Shown piece after piece: positions 31,901 through 42,310 of a DNA stretch of 64,000 bases (its first letter is position 1; every line of letters starts with the position of its first letter). The stretch is from contig SWBL01000062.1 in NCBI GenBank assembly GCA_024195585.1, forward strand, positions 62,001 through 126,000, read 5' to 3'. The position numbers and the translations under genes are program-made. The notes under the pieces are model-generated. The model had not been told where the DNA came from. It saw nothing but the letters and a program-made list of their open reading frames with translations, and searched no databases. The stretch comes from Aureobasidium sp. EXF-3400 (Eukaryota > Ascomycota > Dothideomycetes > Dothideales > Saccotheciaceae).

Positions 31901-32801
31901 AGCCATATTTGATCGATTCTGAAAGACTGACAGCCGCATTGCCTAGCTTCTCTCTCAAGCCAGGATGTTTCTCGACAAATGGGCTGGGACATTCTTCGAT
32001 GACCTTCTGGTGACGACGCTGGATGGAACACTCCCTCTCGCCGAAGTGAATCGCTGACCCTTGGCCATTACCAAAAACTTGAACCTCGATGTGACGAGAG
32101 GCTGCATAGTACTTCTCGATAAACAATCCCGAGTTCTTGAAAAGCGTCTTGCCTCGAGACTGCACTCTGTCGAAGCCGGAGCGAACCTCGTCGACATTAT
32201 AACAAGTCACCAGACCCATGCCACCTCCTCCTCCTGTAGCCTTCAGCATAACTGGGAACCCGAGCTCTTCAGATGCTCGAACGGCATCTTCAGCACTCTC
32301 CACAAGACCTTTGGTGCCAGGAACGATCGGGACACCGGCCTTCTCAGCTAGGTCTCGTGCTACATGCTTCACGCCGAATGCTTCGATTGCTTCCGGACTG
32401 GGACCCACCCAGGCAATTCCCGCATCTGCGACCTGTCTAGCAAATTCGGCATTCTCAGATAGAAAGCCGTAACCAGGGATGATTGCATCGACACTCTTCT
32501 GCTTCGCTATGGCGATGATGTTCTCGCCATCGGTGTATACGGTTGAGTCGTTGCCAGAGAGCAAGACAGCCTCGTCGGCAGCCGTGACGTGAGTCGATGC
32601 TGCATCAGCTGCTGAATATATCGAAATGGTACGAACACCGAGAGCTTTCGCTGTCCTAGTGATGCGGACCTGGAAGATATGTCCACGTTAGGTAGTTGCT
32701 TCATGTCTCCTCGCCAAGCCTTGTGGGAGGTGGGGGTGGATGAAGTTACGAACGGCTATTTCACCTCGATTGGCAATAAGTAGTGTCTTGAGCTTTTCCA
32801 T
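28961..32801 (-). CDS. lamA: urea-carboxylase-like biotin enzyme, LamA-type lactam utilization protein
   Basis: Exons 32754-32801, 29252-32669 and 28961-29199 give 1,234 residues. Exon 1 encodes MEKLKTLLIANRGEIA, the start of a biotin carboxylase; the first donor is GTTCGT and the last intron is GTGAGT..ACAG. The biotin-carboxylase part has KATGGGGGMGL, ECSIQRRHQKVIEE and MNTRLQVEHGITE. Then come a KipA-like (AHS2) domain (IPHSGAMDSIAFSLAN), a middle linker and a KipI-like (AHS1) domain (GGDDHIIVEYG, SWGGSCMSIYPVDSPGG). The end is a biotinyl domain with EAMKLE. No allophanate hydrolase domain is present, so it is not a complete urea amidolyase. In Aspergillus nidulans a similar gene, lamA, is divergent from lamB and needed to use 2-pyrrolidinone. 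Here it is also divergent from a lamB homologue. The substrate (urea or a lactam) is inferred. Confidence 0.85.
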
Positions 32802-33122
32802 ATTGTTGTAGCTCGGGAAACAGCCATATTGACATTCGAGATGGCTAACCACTTATATAGTTCATCAGGGTCGTTTCCTTGTGGCCGGCTGACCAAATGT
32901 GGCTGACCGATGAGGGGTCTTCGGTGTTGGGGTAAGTGTCGATCAATGATAACACTCCAAGTCGACCCCACTCCGCTAAGGCCATGATGACCTGGGCATG
33001 AATAATGGGACACAAAAGAGAAGGTCGTGCCACCCATCTTTCCACTCATCCGATTAACTTCCTACCGCAGCCGACCACACTCGATCCTTGATCACTCCTT
33101 CTTACAAGCAACACGAAACAAC
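32802..33122. promoter_or_regulatory. shared promoter of the lamA-lamB-type pair
   Basis: A 321-bp region between the two start codons. A GATA-factor site, TGATAA, lies at 32947-32952 near the middle. In A. nidulans the equivalent pair is known to be controlled by nitrogen and omega-amino-acid regulators, so joint nitrogen control is a fair inference. CT-rich sequence precedes the lamB ATG. No TATA box stands out. Confidence 0.55.
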
Positions 33123-33944
33123 ATGCCTCCAGTCAGCAAGAAAGTACACATCAACGTAGATCTCGGCGAGGGATACGGTAACTTCAAGTGCGGACCGGAC
33201 GAGGAGCTGATTCCTCTCATCGATCATGCCAACATCGCCTGCGGCTTTCATGCCGGCGACCCTCTTATCATGGCCAACACAGTCAAGCTATGCAAGCAGC
33301 ACAACATCAAGATTGGAGCTCATCCTGGACTCCCAGATATCCAAGGCTTTGGCAGACGAGAGATCAAGATGTCACCCGAAGAATTGACTGCAATGGTCAT
33401 CTACCAAGTGGGTGCTCTAAAAGCCTTTCTAGACGTCGAAGGGTTACCTCTGCATCATGTCAAACCTCATGGAGTACTCTATGGCATGATGTATAGGGAT
33501 CGTGAGGTGTGCCGAGCGGTCTATTCCGGTGTTCCCAAAGGCACACCTGTCTTTGGCCTTGCCGGTACTCTTCACGAGGAAGTTGCAAAGGAGCTTGGCT
33601 TGCCATTTGTTGCCGAGCTGTACGGAGACGTGAAGTACTCAAAAGACGGCACGTTGGTGATCGACCGCAAGAAGAAGTAAGCTCGAAAGATGAACAGTTC
33701 TCAGTATACTCAGCTAACGCGACGATTCAGGGCATGGACGCAAGAGGAGACAGCAGCGCACATAAAGTCACAGCTGGAGAACTCGTCTGTCATTGCTGTT
33801 ACTGGAGAGGAGGTCAGCCTACCCATAGGTGATCATGAGATATCACTATGTTGCCATTCGGACTCTCCCGGCGCTGTAAACATAGTGACTGCTGCCAGGA
33901 AGATGGTAGACGAGTTCAATGAGAAGCACCACGGATCTGCGTAG
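33123..33944 (+). CDS. lamB: LamB/YcsF (PxpA-like) lactam utilization protein
   Basis: Exons 33123-33676 and 33731-33944 give 255 residues; the 54-bp intron is GTAAGC..TTCAG. The family fold is clear: VDLGEGYGNFK at the start, ANIACGFHAGDP, GAHPGLPDIQGFGRRE and VKPHGVLYGMM. LamB/YcsF proteins are the A subunit of bacterial 5-oxoprolinase (PxpA), which works with KipI- and KipA-type subunits (PxpB, PxpC). In A. nidulans lamB is needed for 2-pyrrolidinone use. Here it is divergent from a protein that itself carries KipA- and KipI-like domains, so the two could form one ATP-dependent lactam-opening complex. A non-ATG frame reaches further upstream, but the ATG at 33123 fits the family length. 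Confidence 0.9.
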
Positions 33945-34101
33945 GTGTATAGGATAGGGTGTGCGGAGTCAGTTGCATTAGTGGGTAGTGCTCCCGAGAG
34001 CAATGATAGTGGCATACAGTATAGTACATTTCATTGGTAACGTATGTGCAAGATGTTTTCGTGTTTCTCGTGCTTGTTGACCCTCAGGTCAAATCAAGGA
34101 G

Positions 34102-37017
34102 TCATCGGTATCGACCGCCTTCCAACAGCTCGTCAATCTGCCTTACAGCTGTCTTGACCCTTTCTCGTGTATCAGCATCAACATCTTCTGCCAGAGCACG
34201 AATTTTCTCGTCTATGCCGAATGATGCTAAAGTGCGAGCTCTCGCTTTGGCGTCTTCTCTATCGGCAGCACTGTCAACCCAGGTCAAGTTGATGATGGCC
34301 CAGACAGACGCTACACGGATGCGACGGTCAGCGTGAGAGAAATGTGGTAGCCAGGCAGTCAAGAGCGGCGTCTGTGCTATCAATTGTTGGCGATGTTTGG
34401 ACGAGCCTCCAGCCACATGAATGATAACACCCAGAGCAGCATTGATCAGTTCTGGTGGCTGCCACACAGTATTTGACTGTTGTGATTCGGATGAGTGCAC
34501 AGTGTCCCTGTAAGATTGAAGCGGCGAGTTAGGCCGGAACAAAACAGGTCGGAGTTTGTTGTACAGCATCTCGAAGAGCCGGTCTGCGCCCAGAACACTG
34601 TTGAGATGCTCGATCATTGCGATGTTGTCATCACCATTGATCAAATTTCTGATGAAATCCAGTGCTTGTTCTTGGACCAGCATATCGTCGTGTTTTGCCT
34701 GCACCCCAGGGTCATGTTCGTTTTTACGAAGCAAGCGTAGGTGCGCTTTATAGTTAGTAGTATCCAACGTCGACCTGAGCCCACTGGATTGATAGCGTGT
34801 ACCGTTGTGGTCCATCAAAACTTCACCGTCCTCATCATCTTCGTCAGCATCATCATCTTCCTGCTCGGTCCAGTCCATATCAACCCCAGGTGTACTGGAC
34901 GCATTTAGCAGATCGACCTGTTCACCTGCAGCGTTAGTACTACCCAGAGCCACAAAAGTCCCCAGTTCAGATGATCCGTTTACTGCCTGAACTAGCCAAC
35001 CTGTTCCTAGCTGTTCGAGACATTCGATCTTCAGGTCTTTTGGAGAGTTGAGGACAAGATGTTTCAGAGCCCAGAGCGAGGCTTGGCGCAACTTGGAATT
35101 AGATCGCTTCGCCTGCTCACACAGCACTGTGACTATGCCAGCGGTGATAAGATCCTGCAAAATCAGCATGTATTGACCAACAAAGGGATGGGCAGAAGTT
35201 CTTACCTGACGCATTGGACTGAATTCGAGCACCAGATTGCAGGTGACATTGGTAGCGGCGATCTGAACTTCGAGGTCTGGGAAAGTCAAGAGGTTATATA
35301 CAGGTTTCGTTATACCAGCATCGATAAGAGCTGTGCGCAAGAGGCTAACAGACCTCGACAAGGCTGTAGCAGCATGGCAGGCGGCAAGCAAGACTGGTAC
35401 TGTGTTCCCACTCTTGGAAGGAAGTATTGAGGAGTCAAACACGCTGACAGGTACAAGTGAGTCAATGAGATTAGAGATGATGCCACTATCAATGACTGCT
35501 TTGCGGTTGACATCTTCTTTCTCAGCAATGGCAGCAAGAGCCTCTAATGCACCTGCTCTACATTTCATAGCATGCATGACTTCCGGCGCAAAACCATCAG
35601 GCCCAAGGGTAGCAGATGGGGTTGGGGGCAGCGAGTCCAGAGCTTGGGGGTCTGCCGACCACATTGGCCGGGCAAGGATAATGGGGTCAAAGGACTTTTT
35701 GAGTAGCTGTGAGACATGTTTGACAGCGCCAGCATCTAGGGCAGCTTGCTGAAGCTCAGAGCTATTCTCAATGAGATGGGCTAGGACAGCACAAGCGTCC
35801 TCTTTGACGACAGACAGATCCTGGCCAAAGGGAGTATCTAGTGAATCTTGAACAAGCTTGACAGCAATGGGAATTGCGAACAAAGCCATTTGCCTTTCCC
35901 TTTCTCTTGATCTGGTAAGTGTGTCGTAACGAGGGGCGTCGATATCGGCATCGAGTGCATCGTTGAGAATGGCCAGAAGGCGAAGAGCGGCCAGACGACA
36001 GCGAGAATCTTGCTGTGAGCGAGCAAGGTACATAAGCCAGACGCAAAGAGGAGAATCTACGGAGATGTTTGTGGCGGTGTGGTCCGAAAAGAGTCTAGAA
36101 TTGTTCAGGGCATGGTGGCCAAAGGCGAGGGATTTTTGCAAAGGAACCATAACTTTAGGGAGTAGAGTATCGATCTGGAGGATATTACTGGGCTTGGAGT
36201 GTTTGTGATGGCTCAAAGCAGGGGTCTGGAGGGGATCTGAAGGAGTGGAGTTTGATGGATGGCTGAAGATGCGCCTCAAATCATCAGAGAAAATGAGACG
36301 GTGAGCTCGGTATGTCGAGTCGCGTATGATGGTTGAAATGGCATTGAGAAGAGCGGTAATATCGAGTTTGTTATGGTTGGACTGGGGGTTTATGTTGTAG
36401 ACGAGGGCAAAGCTGGCGAGATTGGAAGCAAGGGCGTCGAGAATGCCATGATGGACCAAAGCCGAACGGAGCTGACGGCAATGAGCATAACACGTTGCTA
36501 TCAGGGTCGAAACCAAAGCAATATGTTGTTGTTCGATAGAAGTAGGCAGAGGATGACGGAGGATCTTCAGGAAAGAAGTGAGTGTGTTCTTGTTCAAGAC
36601 GTGGGAGACAAATATTGGATCGGGGTTGGTCGAGGAAGTCCACGAGACAGCCAGAGCATTGAGCGTGCGCAGAGAGGCAGTAACAAGGCTGGTTGAAGGA
36701 GTAGCAGCCGGGGAGAGATATAGTGATATGGATTGCACGAGATTGCTGTGGAGGATGGGAGCGACAAAGGCAGCGCCCTCGTCGGCGAGACTGGCGACGA
36801 TCAAGGTTGTCTGTAGTTGGATGTGTGTATCGGAAGAAGTGGCCAGAATATGGGCCAGACAGTCAAGCAGGCCATGACGGACAACAAGCTTCTTGCGCTG
36901 GCCGTGGCCAACAATGTCGTTCTTGATGGTGCGCAAGAGCGGCAGTCGCTGGTCGGCGGACAGGTGGGTCGACGTCTTGAGCTCGTGGAGAGCTGCCAGC
37001 GACGGGGGCTGCACCAT
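34102..37017 (-). CDS. VID28: armadillo-repeat protein, GID/CTLH ubiquitin ligase subunit Vid28/Gid5 (ARMC8)
   Basis: Start at the ATG 37017 (MVQPPSLAALHELK). The frame continues for 971 codons, but a 51-bp segment at 35155-35205 with GTAAGA..TTGCAG ends has the features of an intron that keeps the frame, so the mature protein is probably 954 residues (two exons). It is made of armadillo-type helical repeats throughout, with NLVLEFSPMRQ just before the intron and KLRQASLWALKHLVLNS soon after, as in ARMC8. An acidic insert lies around residue 715 (TEQEDDDADEDDEDGEV). The C-terminal repeats (RRIRVASVWAIINLTWVDS) match the C-terminal region of the family. In yeast Gid5 recruits the substrate receptor of the GID E3 ligase that degrades gluconeogenic enzymes. 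Confidence 0.88.
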   Translation of the reverse strand: MVQPPSLAALHELKTSTHLSADQRLPLLRTIKNDIVGHGQRKKLVVRHGLLDCLAHILATSSDTHIQLQTTLIVASLADEGAAFVAPILHSNLVQSISLYLSPAATPSTSLVTASLRTLNALAVSWTSSTNPDPIFVSHVLNKNTLTSFLKILRHPLPTSIEQQHIALVSTLIATCYAHCRQLRSALVHHGILDALASNLASFALVYNINPQSNHNKLDITALLNAISTIIRDSTYRAHRLIFSDDLRRIFSHPSNSTPSDPLQTPALSHHKHSKPSNILQIDTLLPKVMVPLQKSLAFGHHALNNSRLFSDHTATNISVDSPLCVWLMYLARSQQDSRCRLAALRLLAILNDALDADIDAPRYDTLTRSRERERQMALFAIPIAVKLVQDSLDTPFGQDLSVVKEDACAVLAHLIENSSELQQAALDAGAVKHVSQLLKKSFDPIILARPMWSADPQALDSLPPTPSATLGPDGFAPEVMHAMKCRAGALEALAAIAEKEDVNRKAVIDSGIISNLIDSLVPVSVFDSSILPSKSGNTVPVLLAACHAATALSRSVSLLRTALIDAGITKPVYNLLTFPDLEVQIAATNVTCNLVLEFSPMRQVRTSAHPFVGQYMLILQDLITAGIVTVLCEQAKRSNSKLRQASLWALKHLVLNSPKDLKIECLEQLGTGWLVQAVNGSSELGTFVALGSTNAAGEQVDLLNASSTPGVDMDWTEQEDDDADEDDEDGEVLMDHNGTRYQSSGLRSTLDTTNYKAHLRLLRKNEHDPGVQAKHDDMLVQEQALDFIRNLINGDDNIAMIEHLNSVLGADRLFEMLYNKLRPVLFRPNSPLQSYRDTVHSSESQQSNTVWQPPELINAALGVIIHVAGGSSKHRQQLIAQTPLLTAWLPHFSHADRRIRVASVWAIINLTWVDSAADREDAKARARTLASFGIDEKIRALAEDVDADTRERVKTAVRQIDELLEGGRYR

Positions 37018-37532
37018 GGTAGCAGGCGCCGAGAGGAGAGCAATGTCGAGGACCAGCACGCGGCAATGGATGGCTGACGGACAGAGCGAGTACGAGTGAC
37101 GCACGCGACTGGTGCTTGGGTGGTGTTCCTGGCCAGGCTGCTCGGCTACAATACCGACTCCAGCATTCGACGGAGGATCCAGATGACGTGCGGGCCGACG
37201 CTACTCGAAGTCTCCTCCGGGACCGGCTTGTGCACGTGGAGGCTTTCAGAGGTTGGCCGTCGTCGAAACACCGCAGACTAGACAAGAACGTTTTGAAACA
37301 TCGCATTCTGCCCTCGAAAAGACTCTGCCCACGCCTGCCCAATTCGCTCGCCCGTCAAAAGAGACGCTCGCTGCTCTTTGCCTTCGCTCTTGCCTTTCGG
37401 CCTCTTCTCTGCCCTCCCGCTCCCGCCCTCCTGCCTAATTATGCGCCACGCCCGCGCATCGTCGCAGTGCCTGCAAAATACAAAGCAATTCCAACGACAA
37501 CAACGTCCATAAAGCACTCGTCCTTTCCGTAA
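37018..37532. other. intergenic, divergent promoter of VID28 and PHO80-type genes
   Basis: A 515-bp region between two ATGs. Pyrimidine-rich leader (CCCTCCCGCTCCCGCC near 37410) precedes the cyclin gene. No TATA or gene is seen. Confidence 0.5.
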
Positions 37533-38530
37533 ATGTCGGCCCTGGCTTCTCACTCGCCCAGTGCCTCCTTCTACGCACGTTACCCTCGACCCTCGCCCAA
37601 AAGCCCTGCAAACAGACTTCCTCCCACCTCATCGCCCGCCTTGCAACCCATTTCTTCTTATGCCCGTACCCCTGTGCAGAAACCCATGACAGTCGATGCT
37701 GCCACCCAGTATACTCCCAAAGGCTATCCCCCAACCGCCAACAAGCTCGCTGGCAGCAAACGCAGAGGCTCGTCTCCCCCCACGCCATCATTAAACCACG
37801 GTCCAGAGACAACCATCCCTGAACGTCCCATCAACTCAGACACTACAACTTCCTCATCAGCCCCCGACCCATCTTTGTCCCCTTCGCTCACCAAAAAGCC
37901 TCGCACTCAGCCTGAATCCAATGTCAAGATGGATTCCAACATCAAAATCATGCCCCTCAGATACGAGACATGCGACGTCAAGGATCTGGGTTATCTAATC
38001 AGTAATATGCTCATGGAACTGATTCGCCTTAACGATCCAATCCCTTTGACCGGCCGTCTGACTAGGTTTCATTCTAGGTATCCCTTCCATTTGACATTCA
38101 CATGCAGACGCGCGCTAACTCATCCCACAGAGCCCCACCTGGCATTTCATGTCATGATTATTTGCAGCGTCTCATCCAGCACGCTACTCTTTCGCCACCA
38201 ATCCTCCTTTCTGTTGTCTACTATATCGACCGCTTGTGCTCACTTTATCCCTCCTTCACTATCAGTTCCCTCACAGTCCATCGTTTCCTTATCACGGCTG
38301 CCACTGTTGCTGCAAAGGGTCTGAGCGACAGTTTCTGGACGAATCCTACTTACGCTAGGATTGGTGGTATCAGTGTCAGCGAACTCGCAACTTTAGAGAT
38401 GGAGTTTTTGGAAAAGGTGCAATGGCGCATCGTGCCTAAGCCAGAGGTTCTCGTCGACTACTATGTCAGTCTTGTCCAGAGATGCGAAGGCTACCAACTC
38501 GAGTCCGCCAGCGAATCAGACCCGACTTGA
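37533..38530 (+). CDS. PHO80: Pho80/PREG-type cyclin
   Basis: Exons 37533-38077 and 38131-38530 give 314 residues. The intron (GTATCC..CCACAG) splits the Arg of HSRAPPG, a conserved position. Residues 1-145 are a Ser/Pro-rich disordered region. The cyclin box covers about 150-300: DVKDLGYLISNMLMELIRLN, LTRFHSRAPPGISCHDYL, VYYIDRLCSLYP, LTVHRFLITAATVAAKG and FWTNPTYARIGGIS, which is close to Neurospora PREG and yeast Pho80. These cyclins bind the Pho85 kinase and repress the phosphate-starvation factor (Pho4/NUC-1) when phosphate is plentiful. A matching kinase gene lies 26 kb to the left. The cyclin identity is firm; the phosphate role is by family. Confidence 0.93.
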
Positions 38531-39454
38531 GCATCCCCTATCCAATGCCAGAGTTATCACCTCCTCAACACTCCGGCTTTTGCAGCGTCACCACCGAATT
38601 GAGCGTGTGCCGCACGCCCAAGAGTGAGCGAAGGCCATCTATACCTCGCATCCCGCAGGATCCCACAGAAAATGTTGGGGTTCGGCATTCCGTGCCGCAT
38701 CTCATCGAGGCATGAGTTCTCATTATCGCAAAATGAGGATAAGACCACAATGTCACTGCCAATATCGGCCGAGCCGGATGTCACTGACATAACCCGCCAA
38801 CAGCATGACACGAGTTCACACCCACTTTTTCGATCCTGCAGCCTGGAGCCGCATGAATTTGCAAGTCACAAAGACTCGTATATGTAGACTGCGCCGCATG
38901 CACTTTAAAGCCGCGTCAAAGCGACAGAACCCTGTGCGGCTCGGCCCTAGAACACTATACGCAAGTCACAGACGATCATTAAACTGTCTTGACAATAAAA
39001 GTTCAATCATTCATACAACCAAATGTCGTGTCACGTTTCCCAACCAGTGCCATTTTGTTATCGCCGTAGCCTTGTCTGATTCGAATTTATCATTTGTCTT
39101 CTCAAATCGTTTCCAAATGTATATTTACGAGGTTCCCTGTACTCTAGAAAGATCTCCCCTGCATGCTTCGGTTCACGGTGCTTTTGGGGCATTCACTGTG
39201 ATGCCCTGCTTGTCAGAGCCGACTACCTGTTTTGTGTGGCACCAGATATCCACCTTGCAAACATCCGCCCCCTGCAGATAGTTGATAAGATAGTTGATAA
39301 CCTCGCTTCGATGCGGGTAAGATGCAGGCAAGTACGGTGCGGTCATGAAGCTTTGGCAACAAGATAGGGTGCTTCAGCACGAATGTGCCGCGTATATCAT
39401 CCACCTCCTCTCCTGTCGTCTGCTGATTTGAAGACGCCGGGTTGAAGATCTTGT
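38531..39454. other. intergenic, convergent
   Basis: A 924-bp stretch between the ends of the cyclin and CDF genes. I see no gene, RNA or clear repeat apart from a short duplicated TAGTTGATAAGA near 39280. Confidence 0.5.
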
Positions 39455-40935
39455 TCACTTTCTCTTGTTCAGTCCTGCCTTGGAGGCTTCTTGTGCAGAT
39501 TCGTGGCTGTGGCTATGTCCGTCATCATGGCTATGTTCATGTTCGTGCTCATGCTCGTGTGCGTGCTTCTGATCGTTGGAAGCAACGAACTCGTTTGCGA
39601 AAGCGTCGGCAGTGTTGTCGGAGCTGGTGAAGCGGATCGAAACACGCTTGATGCCTTGGGCTGCGGAAGACACCTTTTCACGAATGCCGTTCTCGGCTTC
39701 GGTCATTTGCTCCAGTGTCCAGGTCGATGGTACAGTAACGGCGACCTCGATCAGGTAGTTTTGACCACTCTTGATACCCTGAACCTGGGGTGCGGACTCG
39801 GTAGGTAGCTTCAGATCTCCCAGAGCTTGCGATGCAGCGCTCTCGATGTTGTGTTTCATGTCGTCCTCGATGGATACATCAGCCAGCTCCAGGAGTGCGG
39901 CCTTCGTGTTTCCGTATCCGGCTTGCACGATCATGCCTGAGATGATCAGACCACCCACAGGATCGAGCCATGTGGCGTTGGTCAAGAAGTGACTAGCGGT
40001 GATGGTGGCCAGAGCAACAACAGCGGTCAAACTGTCGACTCTGTGGTGGTATGCATTGCTCGCCAGAACACTGCTGCGTTTCTCTGTTGCGATCTTCATG
40101 GTCGCCCGGTATAACCACTCTTTAATTATGATGCTGCCGGCTGCAAGCCATGCTGCATTGATGTTGACGCCCATGCCTTCGACACCATGGCTGTGGCTGT
40201 GGCTATGGCCATGGCCGAAAATGCCAATGTGAGAAAGGATATGGGCAATATCCGGGAAGAATTGTTGTGTAAGGGCCATAACTGCTTGCAGGCCAATCAT
40301 GATTCCTCCTGAAAGCAGGATGCCTGACACTCCGAGTGCGCCCAAAGACTCAATCTTGCCGTAGCCGGTCGGAAATCTAGTTGTAGGGGATCGTAATGAG
40401 TACGAGACGGTTGCGAGGGTGGTGAAATCGGAGATGAGATCTGTAAGGGAGTGTATGGCGTCGGCGGATAGTCTGCGAGGATGGCATGTTAAAGTGGGAC
40501 GTGGATGGCACATGGCGCTGGCACATACGCTTTGGAGTTGAAGACATAGCCGCCAATGCCTTTAGCAATGGCCATGCCAAGGTTGACAAAGAGTCCTACT
40601 CGCGTGATACGAACTCCGGCATCGTTCTTGTCGGTGCTTGTCAAATATGTTGTATCATGATGGTGGTGGTGGCCATGATGTGAGTGACCGAAATGGCCTC
40701 GAGTCTGCTCCATGGTGCTCGTGCCGGCACTGGCTGACGGAGGTGGGGATGGTCGGGTCGGTATACGCTGATTGAGCAACGACCAGTTGTGTCTAGGGCG
40801 GGAGGTCACAAGAATGCGGGTTTGGTGACTCTTCAACAAAGTCCTTGCGGTGGTAGAAACAAAAGTAGAGCGAGACGCGTGCAGCAAGGGGCTAGTCGTC
40901 TGTAGACTCAGCCCCGGGAATTGACACGCTCTCAT
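39455..40935 (-). CDS. mitochondrial cation diffusion facilitator (Mmt1/2-like metal transporter)
   Basis: Exons 40529-40935 and 39455-40472 give 474 residues; the intron (GTATGT..TCGCAG) lies in NSKALSADAIHSL. Residues 1-60 are rich in Arg/Ser/Thr with no acidic residues, as in a mitochondrial presequence. A His-rich cluster (HFGHSHHGHHHHHD) precedes TM1. Six TM segments follow, with the metal-site pair DAIHSLTDLISD in TM2 and HRVDSLTA in TM5, a cytosolic/matrix His loop (GHGHSHSHSHG) and a C-terminal CDF domain ending in a His/Glu repeat tail. Yeast Mmt1/Mmt2 move iron out of mitochondria. The family is clear; the metal (Fe, Zn or Mn) and direction are inferred. Confidence 0.9.
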
Positions 40936-41426
40936 CTAGTTACAAGATGCGTCTGCATGCGAATCGCGCGCTTTCCACGTAAGCTGACAATCGATTGCAA
41001 CCGAGAGTCGTCGATTCTAGCTGGAAAGAAGGTACTAAGTCAAAATTACCTTTCACAGAAACATGCGATTGAGAAGGACTCCGACATGTCGGGTCTTGTC
41101 GCCGGCAGCGGCCTACTACCGGAATACGTCAATCGTCTTGGCATTGCGATATACACGATATCAGCCTGAAATGCGACGAGCCTGATTACATCAATTCTTG
41201 AATACTTCACTACCACCATCCCATACAACGTGCCCAAGCTATGAAACTTCCTATACCGATCCCAACACCGAGTTGCAAACGACCATCTCTGGACTGATCG
41301 CACAAAAAACAAATTCAAAACCACCTTTCGTTAGTCATTCACTTCATGAAATCGATTTCCCAATAACGCCTGGCAAATGCTCAACGTTCATGAACCATTC
41401 GTGATAAAAGCCCCTGGTTGACATGC
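40936..41426. other. intergenic between two minus-strand genes
   Basis: A 491-bp stretch with the CDF gene promoter and the 3' end of the Myb-like gene. No gene or repeat seen. Confidence 0.5.
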
Positions 41427-42310
41427 TCAAGCTTGTGGCGTATGCGAAAGCATTGACTTGATATCGATACGCTGGGCTGAGTTGTCCGGTGTCCGCTCTC
41501 TCCCTGCGCGACTGCTGTCAGATGGCTCTGTAGAAACGAACCTGCCTGCATTCGGCATAGCACGAGCGGGAGCTGTTGGTGGGGGTTGGTACAGAGGCAA
41601 CGGCGGAGGTCTAGGCAGGATGTGCTGCAGTGCTTTCTGCTGATTGAGTGTAAGTCCAAAGACAGGCTGCGGCACATGGACTGGTGTTGAGATTCTGGTA
41701 GACGGACCAGCAGCTGTGGAAACATCGACTGGCTCCAATTCAGCGTCCGAACAACCGATGCCGGAATCGCCTTCATGCTCTTCCTTGTTTGGGGCAGGGA
41801 TGTCCTCACTGGGAGCAGATGTCTTGCGAGCCATGCGTGCGATCGACTGTAGATTCCTCAGACCCTTCTCCATACACTAGCAGACATGTTAGCCATGACT
41901 CGACTGCACACAACTTGCGACCTCCAACTTACCTTTGCTTCGACCACGTTCCAGCGCTCGCCAATCTTGACTGCCAACGGAGCCCAAATCTCCTTTCTGA
42001 GCTCCATGTACTCTACCGCAAGAGTATCCAATCTTTTTGGAGTCCAGTCCTCATGGTTTCGGCGTTCAACTAATCGCTCGTGCCGCTTGCGACAAGCATT
42101 CGCTGTCTTGTTAGGAAAGTGCCTTGTTGCGGTGGATTGCCAATTGAGACCAGCTGCTCTAGCAGCGACCAGGACTTCGTCATCTGCAGAGCTCCAGTTG
42201 CCGGTATTCCTATGGCCTGGTTGGGGTTCTGTTGACCCAGATTGTCGTGCTTGTGCCACAGGAAAGGGAGATTGGCGAATGTTTGACAATAATCGTCTGG
42301 TTTTGGGCAT
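41427..42310 (-). CDS. Myb/SANT-like DNA-binding protein
   Basis: Exons 41933-42310 and 41427-41876 give 275 residues with a 56-bp intron (GTAAGT..TGCTAG). A Myb/SANT repeat lies at about residues 38-82 (NWSSADDEVLVAARAAGLNW, then RHFPNKTANACRKRHERLVE). A second, weaker SANT-like segment follows (WTPKRLDTLAVEYM, IWAPLAVKIGERWNVVEAKC). The rest is Ser/Pro-rich, with a PPPLPLYQPPP stretch. This is the architecture of many fungal Myb-like proteins with unknown targets. Nuclear location is presumed. The Myb-like fold is clear from the Trp spacing; the function is unknown. Confidence 0.82.

Noticed and set aside
28961..32801. Annotation as complete urea amidolyase (Dur1,2)
   Set aside because: The allophanate hydrolase domain is absent and a lamB homologue is adjacent, so the carboxylase-only LamA-type call fits better.
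37018..37104. Upstream non-ATG extension of the VID28 frame
   Set aside because: It begins at GTG, and the ATG at 37017 starts the conserved helical region.
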